From: Streptomyces solicavernae
GTDB taxonomy: Bacteria > Actinomycetota > Actinomycetes > Streptomycetales > Streptomycetaceae
Reading direction: 5' to 3'
Length of the DNA: 64,000 bases
Assembly (NCBI RefSeq): GCF_029968095.1
Contig: NZ_JASCIR010000001.1
Location: 434,001-498,000 of the forward strand
A program made the translations under genes and the position numbers. Numbering within the stretch: position 1 is the stretch's first letter; every line of letters starts with the position of its first letter. This document shows positions 24,004 through 32,116 of the stretch, one piece after another. Below the pieces are notes generated by a model that made no database searches, was not told the origin of the DNA, and saw only the letters and a list, made by a program, of their open reading frames with translations.

Positions 24004-24861
24004 TCAGTACTGCTGCGGAGGCTGCTGCTGGTACGGCTGCTGCTGGTACGGCTGCTGCTGACCGTACGGCGCCTGCTGCCCGTACGGCTGCTGCTGACCG
24101 TAGGCCGGAGGCTGCGGCTGCTGGCCGTGCACCGGAGGCTGCGGCTGCTGGCCGTAGGCCGGAGGCTGCTGCTGGTACGGCGGCTGGGCGGGCGGCGGGG
24201 CCTGGTGGCCGTAGGCCGGAGGCTGGTGCTGCTGCTGAGGCTGAGGCTGCTGCTGCGGGACCGGGGGCGCCGCCGCCGCGAGGGAGCTGCCCGCCGGGAC
24301 GTAGTGGATGCGGCCCGTCGGGTCCGGGACCTGGACGTAACCGGCGGCCTGCAGCTGGGCCTCGTACGCCGCATGGCGCTTGCGCGTGTAGAAGACCATG
24401 CCCACGGCCAGGCATATCGCCAGGACCCAGAACGCGCCCCAGAACACCATCGCGTCCTCGTCTCCGCGCATCATGCGGAGCAGGCAGACCACGGTGATCG
24501 GGATGGCCGCCAGGAGCCGGCGCTTCTCGTTGTGCCGGCCGCTGAGGTCGAAGTTGACCTGGGTCTTGAGGAGTTCGGGCGCCTGCGCGGGCAGCGGCGG
24601 CAGCTGTCCGCCCGTGCCCGCCTGCGGGAACTGCGACCAGGTCTGCTGCGCGCGCTGCCGCGCCTGCGGCTGCGGGTCGGGGACCATCAGGAGCTGAGTG
24701 CCCTTGCTGACGTACCGCGCGTCCGCGTACTGGTAGCCGAACTGCTCGCCGAGGTGGGCGAGTCGGGACAGTTTGCCCACGGTCGCCCACATGCTGGTGA
24801 CCTCCACGGGCGCTCCCTGCGCCATCAGGCTCACCATGGTGCGGACCTGGCCAGTGCTCAC
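24004..24861 (-). CDS. Membrane protein with QPY-rich C-terminal tail
   Basis: A 285-residue protein with no family I can name. The N-terminal 125 residues are soluble-looking (MVSLMAQGAPVEVTSMWATVGK and a PDPQPQARQRAQQTWSQF helix). Two hydrophobic segments follow, LLAAIPITVVCLLRMM (about 126-141) and MVFWGAFWVLAICLAVGMVFYT (about 150-171). The last 85 residues are low complexity, made of repeated QQPPAYG, QQPYGQ and QQQPYQ units, as seen in prion-like or condensate-forming tails. I chose GTG 24861 because GGAGGGAG lies 5 nt upstream. It stands between unrelated genes on the same strand. A role in cell-envelope or septal scaffolding is possible but not shown. Confidence 0.7.
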   Translation of the reverse strand: MSTGQVRTMVSLMAQGAPVEVTSMWATVGKLSRLAHLGEQFGYQYADARYVSKGTQLLMVPDPQPQARQRAQQTWSQFPQAGTGGQLPPLPAQAPELLKTQVNFDLSGRHNEKRRLLAAIPITVVCLLRMMRGDEDAMVFWGAFWVLAICLAVGMVFYTRKRHAAYEAQLQAAGYVQVPDPTGRIHYVPAGSSLAAAAPPVPQQQPQPQQQHQPPAYGHQAPPPAQPPYQQQPPAYGQQPQPPVHGQQPQPPAYGQQQPYGQQAPYGQQQPYQQQPYQQQPPQQY

Positions 24862-24958
24862 GGTTCTCCCTCCCCGGCGGGAGCAGACCTTGCACATTCC
24901 GCCGTCGGGCCAGCCTTTCACACCCGCGGGGCAGCTGCGGAACCGCTCCCGTTCCCGG

Positions 24959-26527
24959 TCACCGGCCCAGGACGGCCATCGCGGCGTTGTGTCCCGGAAT
25001 GCCGCTGACGCCCCCGCCGCGCACCGCGCCCGCCCCGCACAGCAGGACGTTGGCGTGCCCGGTCTCCACGCCCCAGCGCCCGGTCCCTTCCTGCGCGTAC
25101 GGGAAGGACAGGTCGCGGTGGAAGATGTTGCCGCCGGGCAGCCCGAGGTCCCGCTCCAGGTCGAGCGGGGTCTTCGCCTCGATGCACGGGCGGCCCTGCG
25201 CGTCCGTGGCGAGGCAGTCCGCCAGCGGCTCGCCGAGGTACGCGTCGAGTTGGGCGAGCGTCGACTTCAGGAGGGTGTCGCGGGCCGCCTCGTTGTCGGC
25301 GGCGAACAGCCGGGCCGGGGTGTGCAGGCCGAACAGGGTGAGGGTCTGGCAGCCCGCGGCGGCGAGGTCCGGGCCGAGGACGGACGGGTCGGTGAGCGAG
25401 TGGCAGTAGATCTCCGAGGGGGGCGACCCGGGCAGCCGGCCCGCGCTCGCCTCGGCGTACGCGGCGGCCAACTGCGCGTACCCCTCGGCGACATGGAAGG
25501 TCCCGGCGAAGGCGAGGCGCGGGTCGACGGCGCTGTCGCGGAGCCGGGGCAGCCGCTTGAGCAGCATGTTGACCTTGAGCTGGGCTCCTTCGGCCGGGGG
25601 GTCGGGCGGGGTCTCGCCGAGGAGTTCCGCGAGGGCCCGGGGTGCGGCGTTCACGAGGACGTGCCGGGCGGTGACGGTGGCCTCGGTGCCTTCGGGGGTG
25701 CGGTGGGTGACCTCGGCGCGGGTGCCGTCGGTGTCGATGTGCAGCACCTCGTGGCCGGTACGGAGGTCGGCGCCCGCGGCGCGCGCGGTGTCGGCGAGGG
25801 CGTCGGTGAGCGCGCCCATGCCGCCGACGGGCACGTCCCAGTCGCCGGTGCCGCCGCCCACCACGTGGTAGAGGAAGCAGCGGTTCTGCCGCAGCGAGGC
25901 GTCGTGGGCGTCGGCGAAGGTGCCGATCAGGGCGTCGGTGAGGACGATGCCGCGCACCAGGTCGTCGTGGAAGTGCTCCTCGATCGCCGTGCCGACCGGC
26001 TCCTCGAACAGCATCCGCCAGGCCGCCTCGTCGTCGACGCGTTCGCGCAGCTCGGCCCGGGTGGGCAGCGGCTCGGTGAGGGACGGGAAGACCCGTTCGG
26101 CGACCCGTGCCGTCCGCGCGTAGAACTCCTGCCAGGACGCGAACTCCCGGTCGGAGCCGGTGAGTTCGCGGAAGCCCTCGCGGGTGCGGGCGGCCTGGCC
26201 GGTGACGAGGAGGCCGGTGTCGCGGCCGCCGCGGCTGACGGGCGTGTAGGAGGACACGTCCCGCTTGCGGACCGCGAAGGGCAGGTCCAGGTCCCGCACG
26301 ACCTTCTTCGGCAGCAGGCTGACCAGGTAGGAGTACCGGGAGAGCCGCGCGTCCACCCCGTCGAAGGCGTACGTGGACACGGCGGCGCCGCCGGTGCGGT
26401 CGAGGCGTTCCAGGAGCAGGACGCGGCGTCCGGCCCGGGCCAGGTAGGCGGCGGCGACCAGGCCGTTGTGGCCGCCGCCGACGATCACGGCGTCGTAGAC
26501 GCGGGCATCGCGAGCTGGGGTGGGCAT
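24959..26527 (-). CDS. NAD(P)/FAD-dependent oxidoreductase (CrtI/PYROXD2-like)
   Basis: A 522-residue flavoprotein of the phytoene desaturase/amine oxidase superfamily. The FAD-binding beta-alpha-beta motif is AVIVGGGHNGLVAAAYLARAGRRVLLLER at the N-terminus, with GGAAVS following. The C-terminal FAD-contact motif is LCGAGAVRGGGVSGIPGHNAAMAVL. The closest look is to the PYROXD2-type branch rather than true carotenoid desaturases, and no carotenoid genes are near. I chose ATG 26527 (MPTPARDAR) over an in-frame ATG five codons upstream; neither has a strong ribosome site. The gene ends 97 nt before the QPY membrane protein's start. Confidence 0.8.
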   Translation of the reverse strand: MPTPARDARVYDAVIVGGGHNGLVAAAYLARAGRRVLLLERLDRTGGAAVSTYAFDGVDARLSRYSYLVSLLPKKVVRDLDLPFAVRKRDVSSYTPVSRGGRDTGLLVTGQAARTREGFRELTGSDREFASWQEFYARTARVAERVFPSLTEPLPTRAELRERVDDEAAWRMLFEEPVGTAIEEHFHDDLVRGIVLTDALIGTFADAHDASLRQNRCFLYHVVGGGTGDWDVPVGGMGALTDALADTARAAGADLRTGHEVLHIDTDGTRAEVTHRTPEGTEATVTARHVLVNAAPRALAELLGETPPDPPAEGAQLKVNMLLKRLPRLRDSAVDPRLAFAGTFHVAEGYAQLAAAYAEASAGRLPGSPPSEIYCHSLTDPSVLGPDLAAAGCQTLTLFGLHTPARLFAADNEAARDTLLKSTLAQLDAYLGEPLADCLATDAQGRPCIEAKTPLDLERDLGLPGGNIFHRDLSFPYAQEGTGRWGVETGHANVLLCGAGAVRGGGVSGIPGHNAAMAVLGR

Positions 26528-26568
26528 GGCTCTTGGTAACACGGGGGCGGGTCGGGGGCCACCCTGCG

Positions 26569-26633
26569 GCCCGTCCGGCGTTCGAGGACGAGGCCGGAGG
26601 CCGGTGGAGCGGGGTCCGGGGGAAGGCCCCGGA
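26569..26633. repeat. Dispersed intergenic repeat, related to 40466-40528
   Basis: Shared blocks with 40466-40528 are GCCCGTCCGGCGTT, GAGGACGAG and GGGGTCCGGGG..GCCCCGG, the last forming a hairpin. This type of element is common between Streptomyces genes and may act as a transcription end. Confidence 0.7.
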
Positions 26634-26663
26634 GCGACCGAGCCACGTCCGACGGCGCAAGTT

Positions 26664-26741
26664 CCGCCAGGCCAGGACCGCTACTCCCTCCGCCAGACCA
26701 GGACCGCTACTCCCTCCGCCAGGCCAGGACCGCTGTTCCCC
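26664..26741. repeat. 26-bp tandem repeat, three copies
   Basis: Copies at 26664-26689, 26690-26715 and 26716-26741 share CCGCCAGGCCAGGACCGCT with one to five mismatches, and abut the stop of the kinase gene at 26746. No promoter or terminator structure is evident within it. Confidence 0.85.
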
Positions 26742-26745
26742 CCGC

Positions 26746-28974
26746 CTACTCCCCCCGCCGCTGCGCGATGCGCCCGTACACCTCCGCCGCCTCCGCGCCG
26801 CGTCCCAGCCGCTCCAGGAGCTGTGCCTCGTCCTGGCGGGCGGCGAGGGCGTCCGGGTGGCCGGGGCCCAGGGCGCGTTCGCGGTCCTCGGCGACCTGGC
26901 GGTACTCGGCGAGGGACTCGTCCCAGCGGCCGAGCCAGCCGTACCCGACGGCGACCTCGCGGCGGCTGACCTGCGTGTCGGGGTGGCCGGGGCCGAGGGC
27001 GCGGACGCGCGCGGCGCACACCTCGCGGGCCTCCTCCAGCGCCTCCTCCCAGCGGCCGAGGCGGCCCAGGTTGACGCCGATGCCGTGCCGGGCGCGCAGG
27101 GTCTCCGGGTGTTCGGGGCCGTGCACGCGGGCTCGGTCGGCGGCGAGGTCCCGGTAGAGGGCGAGGGCGTCGGCGCTGTGGCCGAGGCGGCCGAGGCTGA
27201 TGCCGGCCTCGTAGCGTGCGGCGAGAGTGTCCGGGTGGTCGGCGCCGAGGGCCTGCCCGCGCGCCTCGGCGACCTCGCGGTACGTCTGCAGGGCTTCGGC
27301 CCAGCGGCCCAGCCGGCCGAGCGCGTACGCCACTTCGTACCGCGTGACGAGGGTGTCCGGGTGCAGCGGGCCGAGGACGCGGGCGCGGGCGTCGGCGACC
27401 TCGCCGGCCGTGCGGTGGGCCTCCTCCAGGCGGCCGATGCGGCTGAGGTTGTAGGCGAGGTTGTGGCGGCAGCGCAGGGTGTCGGGGTGGTCGGGGCCGA
27501 GGTGCGGGGAGCGTTCGCGGCCGGCGAGCACGGCCGTGTACAGGTCGTGCGCCTCGAAGTGGCGGCCCAGCTGTCCGAGTACGTACGCGATCTCCTGGCG
27601 GGCGCCGAGCGTGTCCGGGTGGTCGGCGCCGAGGGCGAGCTCGCGGCCGCGGGCGACATGCTCGTACTCGCGCAGCGCGTCGGCCGGACGGCCCGTACGG
27701 CTGAGGGTGAAGGCGACTTCGTACCGGCTGGCGAGGGTGTCGGGGTGTTCGGCGCCGAGGGCCTGTTCGCGTTCGGCGGCGACGCCGCGGTGCACCTCCA
27801 CGGCCTCCTCCCACTTGCCGAGGCGGCTCAGGCTGAGGCCCGCGGTGTGCCGGGTGGCGAGGACGGAGAGCAACTCCGGTGGTGCGGTGGAGCGTTCGGT
27901 GCGGCGGGCCTGTCCGGCGTCGGGGGTGCGGCGGCCGTCGATGCGGGAGATCCACTCGCCGGTGAGTCCGGCGGCGGCGTCGAGCGGGACGGCGGCGCGC
28001 AGGTCGACGGCGCCGGTGGCCTTGGGCCCGTTGGTCATGCCGCGGGTCCAGTCGGGCAGTTCGGCGGGTGGGGCGGGCGGTACGGGGGCCCGGGCGGCCG
28101 GGGCCGGGTGGGCGAGGGTGCCGCCGCGGGCGGCGGTGATGCGGTGGGCGAGCTCGCGGGCGTCGCCGGGGCGGTCGTCGGGGGACTTGGCGAGCAGGTC
28201 GAGGACGATCTGCTCCAGGAAGTCGGGGAGTTCGGGGCGCTTCGCGCGCGGCGGTTCCGGTGCGGTGTCGCGGTGGCCGAGGAGTACCGCCCAGGCGTCG
28301 CCGTGGTCGAAGGGCGGGGCGCCGGTGGCGATCTCGTACAGGACGCAGCCGAGCGAGTAGAGGTCGCTGCGGTAGTCGACGCTCTCGCCGCCGATCTGCT
28401 CGGGCGACATGTAGTGCGGGGTGCCCATGGCGATGTTGGTGCCGGTGAGCTTCGCGGTGAACCCGGCGTCGTGGCCGAGCCGGGCGATGCCGAAGTCGCA
28501 GATCTTCACCGTGCCGTCGGTGAGCCGCATGATGTTGGCCGGCTTCAGGTCGCGGTGGATGATGCCCTGGTCGTGGCAGTAGGCGAGGGCGTGCGCGACC
28601 TGTTCGGTGACCTCGACGACGTCCGGCACGGCGAGCGGGCCCTGGACGCCGTCGTCCATCAACTGGCTGAGGTTGCGGCCCTCCAGGAGCTCCATGACGA
28701 GGTAGAGCACGCCGTCGTCCTCGCCGAAGTCGTGCACGACGGTGATGCCGCGGTGCTGCAGGGACGCGGCGACGCGGGCCTCGCGCCGGAAGCGTTCGCG
28801 CAGCACCCTGCCGATGCCCGGGTCGCCCTGCTGCGGGCCCAGCGGCTTGAGGCACTTCACGGCGACGTGCCGGTCGAGCGACTCGTCCCGGCCCCGCCAC
28901 ACCTCGCCCATGCCGCCGCGCCCGATCAGGTCGAGCAGCCGGTACCGGCCCTGGATCAGCCTGGTTTCCGCCAT
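26746..28974 (-). CDS. Ser/Thr protein kinase with C-terminal TPR repeats
   Basis: A 742-residue Hanks-type kinase. Catalytic features are GRGGMGEVW (glycine loop, 18-26), VAVKCLK (Lys40), HRDLKPANIM, DFGIARLG and GTPHYMSPEQ, so it should be active. After a Pro/Ala linker (about 285-335) come around eight units of roughly 42 residues with the pattern LSRLGKWEEA...ERALGADHPDTL, the tetratricopeptide type found in kinesin light chain-like regulators. There is no transmembrane segment or extracellular sensor, unlike PknB-class kinases, so it is cytosolic and probably senses or recruits partners through the TPRs. Its ATG overlaps the end of the upstream MpaB-type gene by 19 nt, indicating co-translation. 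Targets are unknown. Confidence 0.87.
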   Translation of the reverse strand: MAETRLIQGRYRLLDLIGRGGMGEVWRGRDESLDRHVAVKCLKPLGPQQGDPGIGRVLRERFRREARVAASLQHRGITVVHDFGEDDGVLYLVMELLEGRNLSQLMDDGVQGPLAVPDVVEVTEQVAHALAYCHDQGIIHRDLKPANIMRLTDGTVKICDFGIARLGHDAGFTAKLTGTNIAMGTPHYMSPEQIGGESVDYRSDLYSLGCVLYEIATGAPPFDHGDAWAVLLGHRDTAPEPPRAKRPELPDFLEQIVLDLLAKSPDDRPGDARELAHRITAARGGTLAHPAPAARAPVPPAPPAELPDWTRGMTNGPKATGAVDLRAAVPLDAAAGLTGEWISRIDGRRTPDAGQARRTERSTAPPELLSVLATRHTAGLSLSRLGKWEEAVEVHRGVAAEREQALGAEHPDTLASRYEVAFTLSRTGRPADALREYEHVARGRELALGADHPDTLGARQEIAYVLGQLGRHFEAHDLYTAVLAGRERSPHLGPDHPDTLRCRHNLAYNLSRIGRLEEAHRTAGEVADARARVLGPLHPDTLVTRYEVAYALGRLGRWAEALQTYREVAEARGQALGADHPDTLAARYEAGISLGRLGHSADALALYRDLAADRARVHGPEHPETLRARHGIGVNLGRLGRWEEALEEAREVCAARVRALGPGHPDTQVSRREVAVGYGWLGRWDESLAEYRQVAEDRERALGPGHPDALAARQDEAQLLERLGRGAEAAEVYGRIAQRRGE

Positions 28975-29900
28975 CGCGTGATATCGCCCCCGTCGCCTCG
29001 GATCGCCCTCCCCGGCCCGTCCAGTATGGCTGCCCGCCCGCGGAGTTTGTACGGTGCGGGCCTGCTGCCGGGGCCGAGCCGGTCCATGGCCCGCAGGATG
29101 TGCGGGGGCGGCAGCTGCCAGCGCAGACGTCCGGGGACGCAGCGCAGGATGTTACCGGCGGCGCGCAGCCGCAGGTCCACCGCCCCCGGTTCGGGCGCGC
29201 GCCGGCCGTACAACTCGTGGGCGTACGGGGGCAGTGCGGCGTATGCGAGGTTCGCCACGCGCCGCCAGCCGAGGTCGCGCGCGGGGGCGAGGAGCGGGGG
29301 TGCGGGCGGGCGCCGGATGAAGGCGTCGACCCCCCGCGCCTCGTCGCCGACGGCGAGCCTGGGCATCATGCGCGCGAAGTAGGCCCGCAGCGCGGCCCGG
29401 TCGGCGGGTACGTCGGCGGGGTCGAGGCCGACGAGGCGGGCGCTCTCGCGCTGTTCGGAGAGGTAGCGGTCGGCGAGTGCGGGGGTGAGCGGGAACCCGG
29501 AGCGGCGCAGGACCTCCACGTAGCTGGCGACCTCGGCGCAGTGCACCCACAGGAGCAGCTCGGGCTCGTCGACGCGGTAGACCTCGCCGGTGTCGGGGTC
29601 GGTGGCCTGGAGGCGGCGGTGGAGGCGGCGGATGCGGGCGGCGGCCCGTTCGGCGTCCTGCACGGTGCCGTAGCTGATGGTGCCGACGAAGTCCGCGGTG
29701 CGCAGCAGGCGGCCCCAGGGGTCCCGCCCGGGGTCGCTGTTCTGCAGGACGCCGCGGACGACGCGCGGGTGCAGGGCCTGGAGGTAGAGCGCGCGGATGC
29801 CGGCGATCCACATCATCGGGTCGCCGTGCATCTGCCAGGTCACGGAGGCGGGCCCGAAGTAGCCGGGGTCCGCGCCCGCCCGCACGCTCACGTCCCGCAC
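28956..29900 (-). CDS. Oxygenase MpaB family protein (DUF2236)
   Basis: A 314-residue protein of the DUF2236 family (haem-dependent MpaB/rubber oxygenase-like). Signatures are MMWIAGIRALYLQALHPRVVRGV near the N-terminus, RLLRTADFVGTISYGT, and VDEPELLLWVHCAEVASYVEV, with the conserved R, H and H that bind haem in related latex-clearing enzymes. The GTG at 29900 is preferred because GGGAGG lies 7 nt upstream. It is the first gene of a two-gene operon with the TPR kinase (19-nt overlap), an unusual pairing that suggests the kinase is regulated with this oxygenase. The substrate is unknown. Confidence 0.82.
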   Translation of the reverse strand: MRDVSVRAGADPGYFGPASVTWQMHGDPMMWIAGIRALYLQALHPRVVRGVLQNSDPGRDPWGRLLRTADFVGTISYGTVQDAERAAARIRRLHRRLQATDPDTGEVYRVDEPELLLWVHCAEVASYVEVLRRSGFPLTPALADRYLSEQRESARLVGLDPADVPADRAALRAYFARMMPRLAVGDEARGVDAFIRRPPAPPLLAPARDLGWRRVANLAYAALPPYAHELYGRRAPEPGAVDLRLRAAGNILRCVPGRLRWQLPPPHILRAMDRLGPGSRPAPYKLRGRAAILDGPGRAIRGDGGDITRWRKPG

Positions 29901-30055
29901 GTCGGCACCTCCCGCTCTTGTTACCCAGGGTAGTCGTGTGGGGCGCGGGGCGGGAGGGGCCGGAGTCAGCCTCCGTACGGGTGCGGGTCGAGGTGGCTGA
30001 GCCGGTACGGGAACGCGTCCGGCATGGTGCGCCAGCAGGGGGTGGGGAGGTGCGG

Positions 30056-30868
30056 TCAGGCTTCGAGTACGACGACCGCTTCGTCCGTGTACGCGAGGAA
30101 CGTCAGGGTCTGGTGGAAGTAGAGGTCGATCTGGTGGGCGTCGTGGGAGGTGTAGCCGATGGCGACGTCCTGGCCGAGGCGGAGCTCGAAGTCGCCGCCG
30201 CGGGTGGACAGGGCGAAGCCGCCGCTGAGGGCCGGGGCCCAGATCGGGGGGCCGTCGAGCATGCGGGTGAGGTGGGCGGCGATCGGGTAGCCGTGGTCGG
30301 AGGTCTCGCTGACCGCCCGGTACTCCTCGGCGCCGAGGAGGAGTTGGTACGGGCCGTCGACCCCGGCGAGGCGGAGTTCGGTGAGGGCGCGGCTGACCGC
30401 GTCGGGGTAGTCGCGGGCCTCGGCGGGGAGGCTGACGACCGGGTTGGAGGAGCAGGCGCGCAGTCCGTCGATCTGGGCGGAGGTGTAGCCGTCGAAGATC
30501 GTGCGGTCCTCGACGTACGCCATGGTGCGCGCGGCGTCCTTGACGGGCTGCCAGTCGGAGTCCTGGGCGCCGCGGTCCACGTCGTCGACGGCGGAGCGGT
30601 CGACGGTGAACGGGACGCGCAGTTCGACGAGCGGCCGGGACTCGCGCAGGCGGGCGGTGACGCCGGGGGCGGGCGGGGTCATGTCGATGAGGTGGCCGGT
30701 GCCTACGGCGGAGAGCTGGGGCCCGCCCTCGTCGGGGACGTCGACGACGCGGCGGCCCGCGACGTGGCGGCGGAAGGTGCGGCGGGCCTCTTCCTCGATC
30801 TCGGCCCAGGCGGCGGGGGTGATCGGGGCGAGTTCGCGGTGCAGGTTGGTGACGGCGGGGGGCGTCAT
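30056..30868 (-). CDS. Encapsulin nanocompartment shell protein, family 1
   Basis: A 270-residue HK97-fold shell protein (linocin M18/CFP29 type). It begins LHRELAPITPAAWAEIEEEARRTF, has the P-domain RVVDVPDEGGPQLSAVGTG, an E-loop around DWQPVKDAARTMAYVEDRTIF, and the typical end QTLTFLAYTDEAVVVLEA. The protein assembles into icosahedral cages that enclose a cargo enzyme. Its ATG overlaps the stop of the DyP peroxidase gene by 4 nt (ATGA), and the peroxidase carries a cargo-loading tail, so cargo and shell are co-translated. No ferritin-like second cargo is seen nearby. Confidence 0.93.
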   Translation of the reverse strand: MTPPAVTNLHRELAPITPAAWAEIEEEARRTFRRHVAGRRVVDVPDEGGPQLSAVGTGHLIDMTPPAPGVTARLRESRPLVELRVPFTVDRSAVDDVDRGAQDSDWQPVKDAARTMAYVEDRTIFDGYTSAQIDGLRACSSNPVVSLPAEARDYPDAVSRALTELRLAGVDGPYQLLLGAEEYRAVSETSDHGYPIAAHLTRMLDGPPIWAPALSGGFALSTRGGDFELRLGQDVAIGYTSHDAHQIDLYFHQTLTFLAYTDEAVVVLEA

Positions 30869-31908
30869 GGGGTTCCTTTCAGGCTGCCGATGCCGAGCGA
30901 GCCGTGGGTGGGCGTGCCGTTGACGGCGGGTTCCGGCGACTCGGCGGGCTCGGCGGGCACCTGGCTCTGCCCGGCGTCGGACGGCGGGGCGGGGAAGTCC
31001 TCCAGGAGTTCCGCGCTCGGCACGAAGAAGAGGCCGCCGGTGACCGCGGTGGAGAACTCCAGGATGCGGTCGGTGTTGCCGGGCGGTTCACCGATGAACA
31101 TGTTGCGCAGCATCCGCTCGGTCACGTCGGGGGTGCGCCCGTAGCCGATGAAGTACGTGCCGAACTCGCCGCGGCCGACCTGCCCGAACGGCATGTTCTC
31201 GCGGACGATCTTCCGCTCGGTGCCGTCCGCGTCGACGATCGTGTTGAGGGCGACGTGCGAGTCGGCGGGTTGGACGTCGTCCGGCAGCTCGACGTTGTCC
31301 GTCTTGCGGCGGCCGATGACGCGTTCCTGCTCCTCGACGCCGAGGGCGTTCCAGGCGGCCATGTCGTGGAGGTACTTCTGCACGATGACGTAGCTGCCGC
31401 CGCGGAAGGGCGGGTCCTCGTCGCCGATGTACACCGCGTCCCTCGCGGCGCCGCCGGTGGGGTTCTCGCTGCCGTCGACGAAGCCGAGGAGGTCGCGGGC
31501 GTCGAAGTAGCCGAAGCCGTGCACCTCGTCGACGACGGTGACGGCGTCGCCGAGCGCGTCCACGATGAGGCGGGCCAGTTCGAAGCACAGGTCGAGGCGG
31601 CGGGCGCGGACGTGGAAGAGCAGGTCGCCGGAGGTGGCCGGGGCGCGGTGCCGTGGGCCTCGCAGCTCCTCGAAGGGGTGCAGCTCGCGGGGGCGGGGGT
31701 CGCCGGCGAGCCGGTCCCAGGCGGCGGAGCCGACCCCGGCGACGCAGGCGAGGCCCGCGGCGGCCTCGCGGAACGAGACCGAGCGGATCAGCCCCGCCAG
31801 GCCCTGGAGCGTCTCGCGCACCGTGTCCTCGCCGCCGGGGTTCACGGTGGCGACGAGAAAGACCGCGGCCCTGGCGGGCGGGGTGATGACGGGTTGCGCT
31901 GCGGCCAT
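30865..31908 (-). CDS. Dye-decolorizing (DyP) haem peroxidase, encapsulin cargo
   Basis: A 347-residue DyP-type peroxidase. The distal-pocket signature GFVDGSENP holds the catalytic aspartate, the proximal histidine lies in the DSHVALNTIV segment, and FFVPSAELLEDF closes the fold. After a Pro/Glu/Ser linker the last residues read GSLGIGSLKGTP, a textbook encapsulin cargo-loading peptide. It oxidises dyes, phenolics or other electron donors with H2O2 inside the shell, probably as an oxidative-stress function. I chose ATG 31908 since GGGAG lies 4 nt upstream; a TTG six codons earlier has none. Its stop overlaps the encapsulin start. Confidence 0.92.
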   Translation of the reverse strand: MAAAQPVITPPARAAVFLVATVNPGGEDTVRETLQGLAGLIRSVSFREAAAGLACVAGVGSAAWDRLAGDPRPRELHPFEELRGPRHRAPATSGDLLFHVRARRLDLCFELARLIVDALGDAVTVVDEVHGFGYFDARDLLGFVDGSENPTGGAARDAVYIGDEDPPFRGGSYVIVQKYLHDMAAWNALGVEEQERVIGRRKTDNVELPDDVQPADSHVALNTIVDADGTERKIVRENMPFGQVGRGEFGTYFIGYGRTPDVTERMLRNMFIGEPPGNTDRILEFSTAVTGGLFFVPSAELLEDFPAPPSDAGQSQVPAEPAESPEPAVNGTPTHGSLGIGSLKGTP

Positions 31909-32116
31909 GGGACTCCCGTCGGACAATGAATGGCAATGCCTCGCACATGACGCAAACAGTCAGCAATGCGGGCGTAAAGGACTGATCGGTCAGCGCCAGC
32001 CTAGGCGGGGCCGTGCGAGGGTGCAGCCCCGCCGCCGCGGCGCAAGGACGCGACCGCCGCCGGACGCCGCACCTCGGGGCCCGCCTCGCACCCGTACACC
32101 GGAAGGGTTGAGAGTC
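31909..32116. promoter_or_regulatory. Divergent control region, DyP-encapsulin versus molybdopterin oxidoreductase
   Basis: This 208-bp gap is more AT-rich than its surroundings near the peroxidase start. It has a direct repeat GCAATGC at 31933-31939 and 31963-31969 (30 bp apart) and an inverted repeat CTGA-N4-TCAG near 31981-31992. These are candidate operators; I cannot assign a regulator or -35/-10 boxes. Confidence 0.4.
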
